Assembly (NCBI GenBank): GCA_964639675.1
Contig: CAZXEK010000039.1
Span: 1 to 12,145, forward strand
Reading direction: 5' to 3'
DNA from: JACQCV01 sp964639675
GTDB lineage: Bacteria > Patescibacteriota > Minisyncoccia > Phycocordibacterales > UBA12445
Length of the DNA: 12,145 nucleotides
In this document: piece by piece, positions 6,667 to 12,145 of the stretch
How positions within the stretch are numbered: the first letter of the stretch is position 1
Layout of the letters: each line of letters opens with the position of its first letter
The notes under the pieces: model-generated
What the model saw: only the letters and a program-made list of their open reading frames with translations
The model's database searches: none
Told to the model about the DNA's origin: nothing
Made by a program: the position numbers and the translations under genes

Positions 6667-6696
6667 CTTTATTAAGTTGTAAATGTCCAAAATCTT

Positions 6697-6725
6697 ACTA
6701 TCTCATGCAACACCAAAAGAGTCAA
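6697..6725 (-). promoter_or_regulatory. Possible internal promoter of ugd
   Basis: On the minus strand TTGACT (6725-6720, five of six matches) and GATAGT (6702-6697, four of six) are 17 nt apart in the gap between the mltG-like gene and ugd. A start near 6690 would leave a leader of about 36 nt containing the strong Shine-Dalgarno. The weak -10 keeps confidence low; read-through from mltG is the alternative. Confidence 0.4.
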
Positions 6726-6742
6726 AAAGGTAATAGTAGAGC

Positions 6743-7675
6743 CTATCTATAATATCTCTTAATCTTTGCTTGGTGTTCCTTATATGTCACAGAGCAGTGA
6801 ATATCGCCACGTTTGTCGTGAAGGTAGAAGATACACTTAGTTTTTTGAGGATTTAAGGCAGCTTCGATGGCAGCAATGCTGACGTTTGATATTGGTGTCG
6901 GTGGAAGCCCCTTATTCTTATAAGTATTATATGGCGAGTCTATATATTTATCTTCGGACAGAACTCTTGGCCACCAGCCATTTTTATTCGAACCCTTGGC
7001 ATATTGCAAGGTAGCGTCCATCTCTAGGTTCATATCTTTAAAAATTCTGTTCCAGATTATTCCCGATATGAGCTTCATATCATGTTTACCTCCAGCCTCG
7101 CGTTCTATAATAGAAGCGATTTTTATGGCGAGTGTCATGTTGATGATCTCATCTGTTGATGTCGCATAGCGTGATCTGACCTCCTGATTAAATCTTTTTA
7201 TTATTACTTGATAGGCATCTAGCGGTTTGGCAGAGATTGGTAGGAGATAACCGCCGGGATTATAGTAACCCTCCATGTTTCTTTTATTAACTTTCTGGTC
7301 TGTGATTAGGAAGGCGTATCTTTCGGCTTCATTCCATTTGAGCTCTTTACTTAAGATTGATGCGATCTGCTCTTTACGGAGTCCAGAGTTTAGAACCACG
7401 TACCTTGAAGATGGATTAGCTAGATTCTGGTAAAGTCTCCATGCATTGAAGTTTTGAGATAGCCAATCCCCGGCCTTTTCTAGCTTTTTTCTTAAAAAAG
7501 ATATTGATGCAAGATCGGCATCAATATGCGGGACATCATCTATCGTTTTTTTTGCTAGATCGATGTTTGTCTTAAACAATTCTGGCGTTTTGGGTGCCTC
7601 ACTGTAATTTAGAGATATAAGTAAGAAAGCAGAAAGGGTGGCAAGGGTTAAGGGGAGCAGTGTCTTGATGGGCAT
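6743..7675 (-). CDS. mltG: MltG-type endolytic murein transglycosylase (YceG-like)
   Basis: This 310-residue protein has one N-terminal hydrophobic segment (about residues 6-23), so it is a membrane-anchored protein facing the cell wall. The YceG/MltG signatures appear in order: EGYYNPGGYLLP (135-146, the family's EGxxxP motif), ASIIEREA (187-194) with the expected catalytic Glu at 191, SGIIWNR (204-210), DATLQYA (220-226) and SPYNTYKNKGLPPTPI (247-262). MltG cleaves nascent glycan strands to set their length, at the inner membrane near the synthesis machinery. The usual LysM-like N-terminal region is short or divergent; the part between residues 24 and 90 shows no motif I recognise. The start has no Shine-Dalgarno, but TATAAT on this strand lies six bases before the ATG, suggesting a leaderless transcript. 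It is divergent from ftsH across a palindrome-bearing gap and lies upstream of ugd. Confidence 0.9.
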   Translation of the reverse strand: MPIKTLLPLTLATLSAFLLISLNYSEAPKTPELFKTNIDLAKKTIDDVPHIDADLASISFLRKKLEKAGDWLSQNFNAWRLYQNLANPSSRYVVLNSGLRKEQIASILSKELKWNEAERYAFLITDQKVNKRNMEGYYNPGGYLLPISAKPLDAYQVIIKRFNQEVRSRYATSTDEIINMTLAIKIASIIEREAGGKHDMKLISGIIWNRIFKDMNLEMDATLQYAKGSNKNGWWPRVLSEDKYIDSPYNTYKNKGLPPTPISNVSIAAIEAALNPQKTKCIFYLHDKRGDIHCSVTYKEHQAKIKRYYR

Positions 7676-7681
7676 ATAACT

Positions 7682-7687
7682 ATTATA
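7682..7687 (-). promoter_or_regulatory. -10 element immediately upstream of mltG (leaderless start proposed)
   Basis: On the minus strand TATAAT (7687-7682) ends six bases before ATG 7675, so the normal start distance places the first transcribed base at or next to the A of the start codon. No convincing -35 is seen and no Shine-Dalgarno lies between. A second minus-strand TATAAT inside the palindrome (7730-7725) could instead give a leader of about 43 nt. Confidence 0.5.
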
Positions 7688-7717
7688 CCCATAGGAATCT
7701 TTTACGCTATATCCGGC

Positions 7718-7757
7718 ATGGTATATTATAAGTACGACCGTACTTATAATATACCAT
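7718..7757. repeat. 40-nt palindrome between divergent mltG and ftsH
   Basis: Arms 7718-7736 and 7739-7757 are perfect reverse complements (19 nt each) around a two-base AC loop. Each arm contains a TATAAT-type hexamer: plus strand 7745-7750, minus strand 7730-7725. No T run follows on either side. Its position in the 213-nt divergent intergenic region fits a shared operator or a pair of overlapping promoters better than a terminator. Confidence 0.75.
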
Positions 7758-7873
7758 AGTTATATATTGGTTTCAGAAGGGGATGCAGTTTATGGTACAA
7801 TCACCGTATTATCAGCAAAAGTGCAAAGATGGGTGGGGTTATACAATGGTCTTTATTTTTTAGTCGTTTAATG

Positions 7874-7879
7874 TATAAT
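7874..7879 (+). promoter_or_regulatory. -10 element immediately upstream of ftsH (leaderless start proposed)
   Basis: TATAAT at 7874-7879 is followed by only nine bases before ATG 7889. A normal start distance puts transcription at about 7886-7889, leaving no room for a ribosome binding site, and none is present. The -35 region is T-rich and unconvincing. Confidence 0.55.
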
Positions 7880-7888
7880 CTCTAGACT

Positions 7889-9823
7889 ATGCCGGAAAAG
7901 AAGAATTATAAGAAAAACAACAAAGATGGCTTAAATCCAAAAGAGATGGTCAAGCAGTTTGGACGGCACATTTTAGTTACCCTGCTTTTGATATTTCTAT
8001 TATTATCTTCCTATTCGGCCATAAATGAGAATATCCAGAAGACTCCTGAGACATCAGTATCGCAATTAGCCGCTGACATCAAATTGGGAAATGTTTTCAA
8101 GATTATTGTTGAGGGGGATGAGTTAACTGCAACCTATAAAGATGCTTCTACTAAGAAGACGAAGAAAGAGGTTGAGTCTTCTCTAAGTCAGACACTGGTA
8201 AATTATGGGGTGACTTCAACGGAGTTGAACAAAGTTTCTGTTGATGTTAGGAATCCTTCAGGGGCCTATTTCTGGTTTATTGCCCTGTCTCCTTTTTTGT
8301 TCCCGGTAGTCTTCGTCCTCATAATTTTCTGGATGATATCCAGACAGGTTAAGGGTTCCTCGATGCAGGCTTTTAGTTTCGGACAATCAAAGGCAAGGAT
8401 TATAGATCCCACTGATGAGAAGCAGAAGGTTTTATTTAAAGATATCGCTGGTGTTAAGGAAGCGAAAGAGGAGCTCATAGAGATAGTAGATTTTCTTAAA
8501 AATCCCCAAAAGTTTTTAGACATAGGTGCTAGAATTCCCAAGGGGGTGATGTTAACTGGAGCTCCGGGTACTGGCAAAACTCTTTTAGCTAGGGCAGTGG
8601 CAGGGGAGGCCAATGTGCCGTTTCTTTATTTGTCTGGTTCAGAATTTGTGGAGATGTTTGTTGGGGTTGGGGCATCGAGAGTGCGGGACCTATTTAAGAT
8701 TGCTAAGAAGATCGCGCCATCTATTATTTTTGTCGATGAGATTGATGCCGTCGGTAGGCACAGGGGAAGTGGTATGGGTGGCGGTAATGATGAAAGGGAG
8801 CAGACCTTGAACCAGATTTTGGTTGAGATGGATGGTTTTGAGCCAAGTGAGAAGGTGATTGTTATGGCTGCGACCAACAGGCCAGACGTCTTGGATGTCG
8901 CACTCCTGCGTCCGGGTAGGTTTGACCGCAGAGTAGTTCTTGATCTGCCTGACATCAAAGACAGAGAGGAGATTCTTAAAATTCACGCGATTAAAAAACC
9001 TTTTGCGGAGGATGTTGTTTTGAAGGTTATAGCCGAGCGTACACCTGGATTTTCTGGAGCTGATTTAGCTAGTCTTATGAATGAGGCATCTATTTTGGCA
9101 GCCAGAGAAGATCGGACTAAGGTCGCTCAATACGACCTCATTCGTTCTATGGAGAAGGTTATGTTGGGGCCGGAGAGGAAGAGCCACATTCTTTCGGCCG
9201 AAGAGAAGGGGATCACTGCTTATCATGAAATGGGCCATGCCATCGTCGCTTCTATACTAGAGCACTCTGATCCTGTTCATAAGGTTTCAATAATTTCACG
9301 TGGTCGGGCAGCTGGATACACCCTGAAGCTTCCACTAGAGGAGCGAAAAATGAGGACTCGAAATCATTTCTTGGACGATATCGCTGTATCACTTGGCGGT
9401 TATGCTGCTGAGAAAATGGTTTTTGGAGATGTCACAACCGGTGCCTCCAATGATATTTCTGTTTCAACACACGTCGCTCGTGAGATGGTCACTCGTTTCG
9501 GTATGTCAGACAAGATCGGCCCAGTAGATTTCGGTGAGACTGGTGTGATAAGTCCAATAACCGGCGCCAAGGCATCATCTTCGGCTTATTCGGAAGGCTT
9601 CGCTTCGATACTTGACGGTGAGGTTTCGAGGATTATGAATGAGGCGCTGAAAAGAGCGGAAGAGGTTTTAATAAACCACAGGCCGGTCTTAGACAACATG
9701 GCCGCTGAACTTAAAAAGGTTGAGACTCTCGAGAGGAAAGAATTTGAGGGCCTACTTATATTGAATGGTATTAAGCCAAAAAAACTAGTATTAAATAAAC
9801 CAGGGATGACGATTGTAGGGTAG
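7889..9823 (+). CDS. ftsH: ATP-dependent zinc metalloprotease FtsH
   Basis: This 644-residue protein has the full FtsH order. TM1 lies about residues 27-43, a small extracytoplasmic domain about 50-125 and TM2 about 127-150. The AAA+ module has Walker A GAPGTGKT (224-231), pore motif FVG (257-259), Walker B IIFVDEID (279-286) and second region of homology ATNRPDVLDVALLRPGRFDRR (328-348). The zinc protease domain has HEMGH (446-450) and third ligand D522 in GASNDI. HEMGH replaces the more common HEAGH but keeps both His and the Glu. FtsH hexamers extract and degrade damaged or regulatory membrane and soluble proteins at the inner membrane. Length is normal and the C-terminal tail short. An in-frame stop at 7883-7885 and the lack of any earlier start fix ATG 7889. 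It is followed by the nested inverted repeat at 9826 with no recognisable terminator between. Confidence 0.98.
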   Translation: MPEKKNYKKNNKDGLNPKEMVKQFGRHILVTLLLIFLLLSSYSAINENIQKTPETSVSQLAADIKLGNVFKIIVEGDELTATYKDASTKKTKKEVESSLSQTLVNYGVTSTELNKVSVDVRNPSGAYFWFIALSPFLFPVVFVLIIFWMISRQVKGSSMQAFSFGQSKARIIDPTDEKQKVLFKDIAGVKEAKEELIEIVDFLKNPQKFLDIGARIPKGVMLTGAPGTGKTLLARAVAGEANVPFLYLSGSEFVEMFVGVGASRVRDLFKIAKKIAPSIIFVDEIDAVGRHRGSGMGGGNDEREQTLNQILVEMDGFEPSEKVIVMAATNRPDVLDVALLRPGRFDRRVVLDLPDIKDREEILKIHAIKKPFAEDVVLKVIAERTPGFSGADLASLMNEASILAAREDRTKVAQYDLIRSMEKVMLGPERKSHILSAEEKGITAYHEMGHAIVASILEHSDPVHKVSIISRGRAAGYTLKLPLEERKMRTRNHFLDDIAVSLGGYAAEKMVFGDVTTGASNDISVSTHVAREMVTRFGMSDKIGPVDFGETGVISPITGAKASSSAYSEGFASILDGEVSRIMNEALKRAEEVLINHRPVLDNMAAELKKVETLERKEFEGLLILNGIKPKKLVLNKPGMTIVG

Positions 9824-9825
9824 TA

Positions 9826-9965
9826 GTATCTGTCCACAAGTCTGAGTAAAGCTCTGAATCCTAAACGCTCCAGCCCAAAATCACTTTTCCTGCGGAGAGT
9901 CATGAGGGAAATTTGCGATAAAAGTAATTTTGGGCTTTCGCCTACTCAGAGTTGTGGACAGATAC
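9826..9965. repeat. 140-nt nested inverted repeat (possible structured RNA or MITE-like element)
   Basis: Outer arms 9826-9848 and 9943-9965 (23 nt each) are reverse complements with a single mismatch (9840 against 9951). Inside them, 9872-9888 and 9920-9936 (17 nt each) are reverse complements with one mismatch (9882 against 9926). The inner arms surround a 31-nt loop, and the two stems are joined asymmetrically (23 nt on the left, six on the right). The element begins two bases after the ftsH stop. No T run follows on either strand, so it is not a standard terminator. I see no convincing target-site duplication: GGGTAGTA on the left and GGGTGATG on the right share only part. A noncoding RNA, an mRNA 3'-end stabiliser and a miniature transposable element all remain possible. 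Confidence 0.75.
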
Positions 9966-9986
9966 GGGTGATGTTTACTTATAATC

Positions 9987-10099
9987 AAAACTAACCTATA
10001 TTATTTATAGATTTCCGTGTGTAGCTCAGTTGGTAGAGCCGTCGTCTTATACACGACTGGTCCCAGGTTCGAGTCCTGGCACACGGATAGGTTAGTTTT
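9987..10099. repeat. 13-nt inverted repeat flanking the tRNA gene
   Basis: AAAACTAACCTAT at 9987-9999 is the exact reverse complement of ATAGGTTAGTTTT at 10087-10099. The right arm starts at the discriminator base of the tRNA. In a precursor transcript the 5' leader could pair with the 3' trailer and form a closed stalk, and the final U-rich end (10096-10100) could also help end transcription. Confidence 0.7.
10015..10087 (+). tRNA. tRNA-Ile, anticodon UAU
   Basis: A full cloverleaf folds by eye. The acceptor is CCGTGTG/CACACGG with discriminator A10087, T8 and A9 follow, and the D arm is GCTC/GAGC. The anticodon stem is GTCGT/ACGAC around the seven-base loop CTTATAC, and the variable loop has five bases. 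The T arm is CCAGG/CCTGG with loop TTCGAGT. U33 is in place, so the anticodon is UAU (10048-10050), reading AUA. Pairs U12-A23 and C29-G41, with A37 and A73, agree with known isoleucine identity features; position 38 is C and pair 4-69 is U-A, which do not match the E. coli set. CCA is not encoded. Most bacteria read AUA with a CAU anticodon modified to lysidine, so a gene-encoded UAU is uncommon. A 13-nt inverted repeat brackets the gene and its 3' end is repeated downstream. Confidence 0.93.
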
Positions 10100-10127
10100 T
10101 AAAGTCGAGAGTCCTGGCACACGGATA
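10071..10127 (+). repeat. Direct duplication of the tRNA 3' end
   Basis: The 19 bases at 10071-10089, covering the T-loop to just past the discriminator, recur exactly at 10109-10127, 38 nt downstream. Allowing a two-base AG insertion, the match extends a few bases further left (TCGAG). Duplicated tRNA 3' ends are typical attachment-site scars of tRNA-targeting integrases, but no integrase gene is in the window and the repeats enclose only about 20 bp. Confidence 0.7.
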
Positions 10128-10135
10128 AGCGAGGT

Positions 10136-12145
10136 CTACTCAAAATGAGTTGGTTTGTGACGGGTTCGGAGTTTTTCTAAGATCAAGGGGTGATTTGTAA
10201 GTTCGGGATCCTTTTTAAGGATCTCTCTAGTCTCATTTCGGGCGGCCTCCACCATTTTTATGTTTTTAATTGCCTCCATCCCAATATCTGAAATGCCCCA
10301 CTGTTTTTTACCACTTAACTCACCAACACCCCTTTGTTGCAAGTCTAGCTCAGCTAGTTCAAAGCCATTTTTGGCCTCTTTGAGAGCCTGTAAACGATCA
10401 ATCGTTTTCTCTCTATTTGAATCGCTGAAGAGGTAGCAGTAAGATTGATGGTTGCTTCTTATAACTCGGCCACGTAACTGATGTAGTTGGGCAAGACCAA
10501 ATCTTTCTGCGCCCTCTATTACAATAGTCGTAGAGTTCGATACATTTACCCCGACTTCGATGACAGAGGTTGAGACTAAAATATTTATACGACCTTCAAC
10601 AAAATCTTTCATAACCTTCTCTTTGGCTTTCGGGTTTAGTTTTCCATGAACAACTCCAATCTCGATATCTGGAAAGACATCCCTCTTTAATCTTTTGGCT
10701 TCCTCTTTAACAGACTTGGCATTTATGGCTAGCTCTTTCTCCGGATCAGGTTCATCTATCCTCGGACAGACTACGTAAACCTGCCTGCCCTCTTTTATTC
10801 TTGTTCGGATTGCTTCATAGATCCTGTCTCTTTCTCTATTATGAACTAGCTCTGTAATTATCTCTTTTCTTCCTTCTGGCATTTCATCGAGAATAGTTAG
10901 ATCTAAGTCTCCATAGATTGTCAGTGCTAGTGTTCTGGGGATCGGTGTTGCTGTCATTGAGAGTAGATGGGGTACAGTGGTACTATTTTTCCTCGCGATC
11001 TTAAATCTCTGCTCGACACCGAATCTGTGTTGCTCATCAATTATGACTAGAGCGAGGTGTTTTATCTTTACAGATTTTTGTATGAGGGCATGGGTGCCAA
11101 TTATTATCGAGATTTCACCAGTGTCGGCCCACTTTAATAGTTGGGATTTAGATATAGCGGTACTTTTCTTCGGGTCAGTTTTTGAAGGGAATTTTGAACA
11201 GCCGCTTCCTGTTATTAGCCCGATATTTATGCCTAGATGTTCGAAATATTTTATAAAAGATTCAAAGTGTTGCTTTGCCAATATTTCTGTTGGTGCCATG
11301 TAGGCGACTTGTAGAGTGCCGAAATCTTGCGGTTTGCCTGCAGCGACGTTTCGTGGTCGGGTAGATATTGTGGCATATGCTACAGTTGCCGCCACGGCTG
11401 TTTTACCTGATCCAACGTCTCCTTCTATAAGTCTAGTCATTGGTTTATCTGACGATAGATCTTTGAGTATCTCTCTTATCGATTTTTCCTGCGCTTTTGT
11501 AAGTTTGAAATTAAATCGGTCAATAAACTTTTCTACCTTATCTTCACCAACTTCAATTTTAAATGTCGGATTTTTCTGATATAGAAGTTTTTCTTTCTGT
11601 CTCGTGAGTTGAATAAAGAGGATCTCTTCGAACGAGAATCTTTTTCTAGCAGATAGAGCATCGTTATCATTTTGTGGGCAGTGAATCCAGATTATGGCTG
11701 TTTTAAGAGATGGGAGGTGGTATTTTTTAAGAATATCTTCGGGTATTGGGTCTTCTAGTTTATCACAGATACCACTTTTAATAATTTTTTCGATTGCATG
11801 CCGAAACCAGTTGGAGGTTATACCAATTGATTCACCGTAGACTGGAGTTCGTTTGAGTTCCCCCTTGGCAAAGAGTGAACTTTTATGGGCAAGCTCAATC
11901 TCTTTTAGTTCTTCTATCTCGCCGTTAACGATATAGAGTATACCATTGCGATTAGTTGCTAACCCCGTCACCTTAGCTAGTTTGCCCTCACCAACCTTTT
12001 TAGCCATATAGGCTTGATGAAACCATACAGCCTTTATTCTTCCAGTGTCGTCCTCTATAGTAACTTCTGCCATTGCAATCTTTTGGCGGTACGATTTCTT
12101 GATCTCATTTTTTATCACTCTACCTGAGATCACTACCAGCTCTTT
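10136..12145 (-). CDS. recG: ATP-dependent DNA helicase RecG (5' end beyond the window)
   Basis: The frame is open to the right edge, so the N-terminus is missing; a GTG at 12133 is in frame but lies inside the OB-fold wedge sequence (ISGRV) and is not a credible start. The visible 665 residues from that GTG hold the rest of the wedge domain, Walker A GDVGSGKT (238-245), motif Ia APTEILA (280-286), DEQH (366-369), SMTATPIPRT (392-401), the second RecA domain with VVHGKLNPKAKE (494-505), STSVIEVGVNV (521-531), motif VI QLRGRVIR (552-559), and the RecG tail FELAELDLQQRGVGEL (591-606). RecG remodels stalled replication forks and branched DNA by reversing or migrating junctions. Motif VI reads VIR where VGR is usual. 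Extra loops are seen near residues 256-274 and 311-330. Its stop faces the tRNA (convergent), with no clear terminator; the duplicated tRNA end lies just beyond it. Confidence 0.95.
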   Translation of the reverse strand, partial: KELVVISGRVIKNEIKKSYRQKIAMAEVTIEDDTGRIKAVWFHQAYMAKKVGEGKLAKVTGLATNRNGILYIVNGEIEELKEIELAHKSSLFAKGELKRTPVYGESIGITSNWFRHAIEKIIKSGICDKLEDPIPEDILKKYHLPSLKTAIIWIHCPQNDNDALSARKRFSFEEILFIQLTRQKEKLLYQKNPTFKIEVGEDKVEKFIDRFNFKLTKAQEKSIREILKDLSSDKPMTRLIEGDVGSGKTAVAATVAYATISTRPRNVAAGKPQDFGTLQVAYMAPTEILAKQHFESFIKYFEHLGINIGLITGSGCSKFPSKTDPKKSTAISKSQLLKWADTGEISIIIGTHALIQKSVKIKHLALVIIDEQHRFGVEQRFKIARKNSTTVPHLLSMTATPIPRTLALTIYGDLDLTILDEMPEGRKEIITELVHNRERDRIYEAIRTRIKEGRQVYVVCPRIDEPDPEKELAINAKSVKEEAKRLKRDVFPDIEIGVVHGKLNPKAKEKVMKDFVEGRINILVSTSVIEVGVNVSNSTTIVIEGAERFGLAQLHQLRGRVIRSNHQSYCYLFSDSNREKTIDRLQALKEAKNGFELAELDLQQRGVGELSGKKQWGISDIGMEAIKNIKMVEAARNETREILKKDPELTNHPLILEKLRTRHKPTHFE

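Noticed and set aside
8266..8986. Minus-strand open frames inside ftsH
   Set aside because: They mirror the highly conserved AAA+ coding sequence and are antisense shadows.
9826..9965. Inverted DnaA-box-like sites (TGTCCACAA and its complement) suggesting an origin
   Set aside because: Only two imperfect matches, both forced by the arm symmetry; no AT-rich unwinding region, no dnaA or dnaN neighbour.
9826..9965. Integron attC site, 6S RNA or SRP RNA
   Set aside because: No integron core-site pair flanks the arms, and I could not match the conserved loop sequences of 6S or SRP RNA.
12131..12133. GTG as the real start of recG
   Set aside because: It falls inside the wedge/OB-fold region, the frame is open beyond it, and RecG needs additional N-terminal residues.

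Overview
The window reads as a moderately low-GC bacterial chromosome segment with compact genes, short intergenic gaps and no phage, plasmid, IS or CRISPR genes. The small gene forms (310-residue MltG-like protein, MgtE without its N-terminal domain) and the His-rich and Cys-rich small proteins would fit a Candidate Phyla Radiation / Patescibacteria genome. That placement is an inference from style, not from a marker gene. A strong AGGAGG ribosome binding site before the UDP-sugar dehydrogenase shows that ordinary Shine-Dalgarno initiation exists. Other genes have TATAAT a few bases from the start codon and no Shine-Dalgarno, which suggests leaderless mRNAs.

Layout. (1) Positions 3-4243, plus strand: the C-terminal part of an unrecognised protein; a membrane-anchored His/Cys-rich protein (618-1232); a 55-residue protein with ten cysteines (1279-1446); a CcdA/DsbD-type thiol-transport membrane protein (1467-2159); a Ca2+/Na+ (CaCA) antiporter (2181-3143); then, behind its own probable promoter, an MgtE-type divalent cation transporter with two CBS domains (3233-4243). 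(2) Positions 4291-7675, minus strand: a PP2C-type Ser/Thr phosphatase, a UDP-glucose/UDP-sugar 6-dehydrogenase and an MltG-type lytic transglycosylase. The first two have their own Rho-independent terminators, and a perfect 44-nt palindrome lies beside the PP2C promoter. (3) Divergent from mltG, the membrane AAA+ zinc protease FtsH (7889-9823); a 40-nt palindrome holding -10-like hexamers on both strands sits between them. (4) Downstream of ftsH, a 140-nt nested inverted repeat (9826-9965), then a tRNA whose anticodon reads UAU (isoleucine, AUA codon), bracketed by a 13-nt inverted repeat and followed by a second copy of its 3' end. (5) A RecG helicase gene on the minus strand, running off the right edge.

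How the genes may work together. The block at 618-3143 looks like one transcription unit. It puts a His/Cys-rich extracytoplasmic protein, a Cys-rich cytoplasmic protein and a two-cysteine thiol-transport membrane protein side by side, followed by ion transporters; a metal-handling or thiol-redox module is the most economical reading and is the part most likely to hold undescribed biology. The minus-strand block and ftsH concern the cell envelope (sugar-acid precursor supply, peptidoglycan strand termination, membrane protein quality control). RecG and the tRNA are housekeeping genes. The second main curiosity is the dense nest of palindromes and duplications at 9826-10127.
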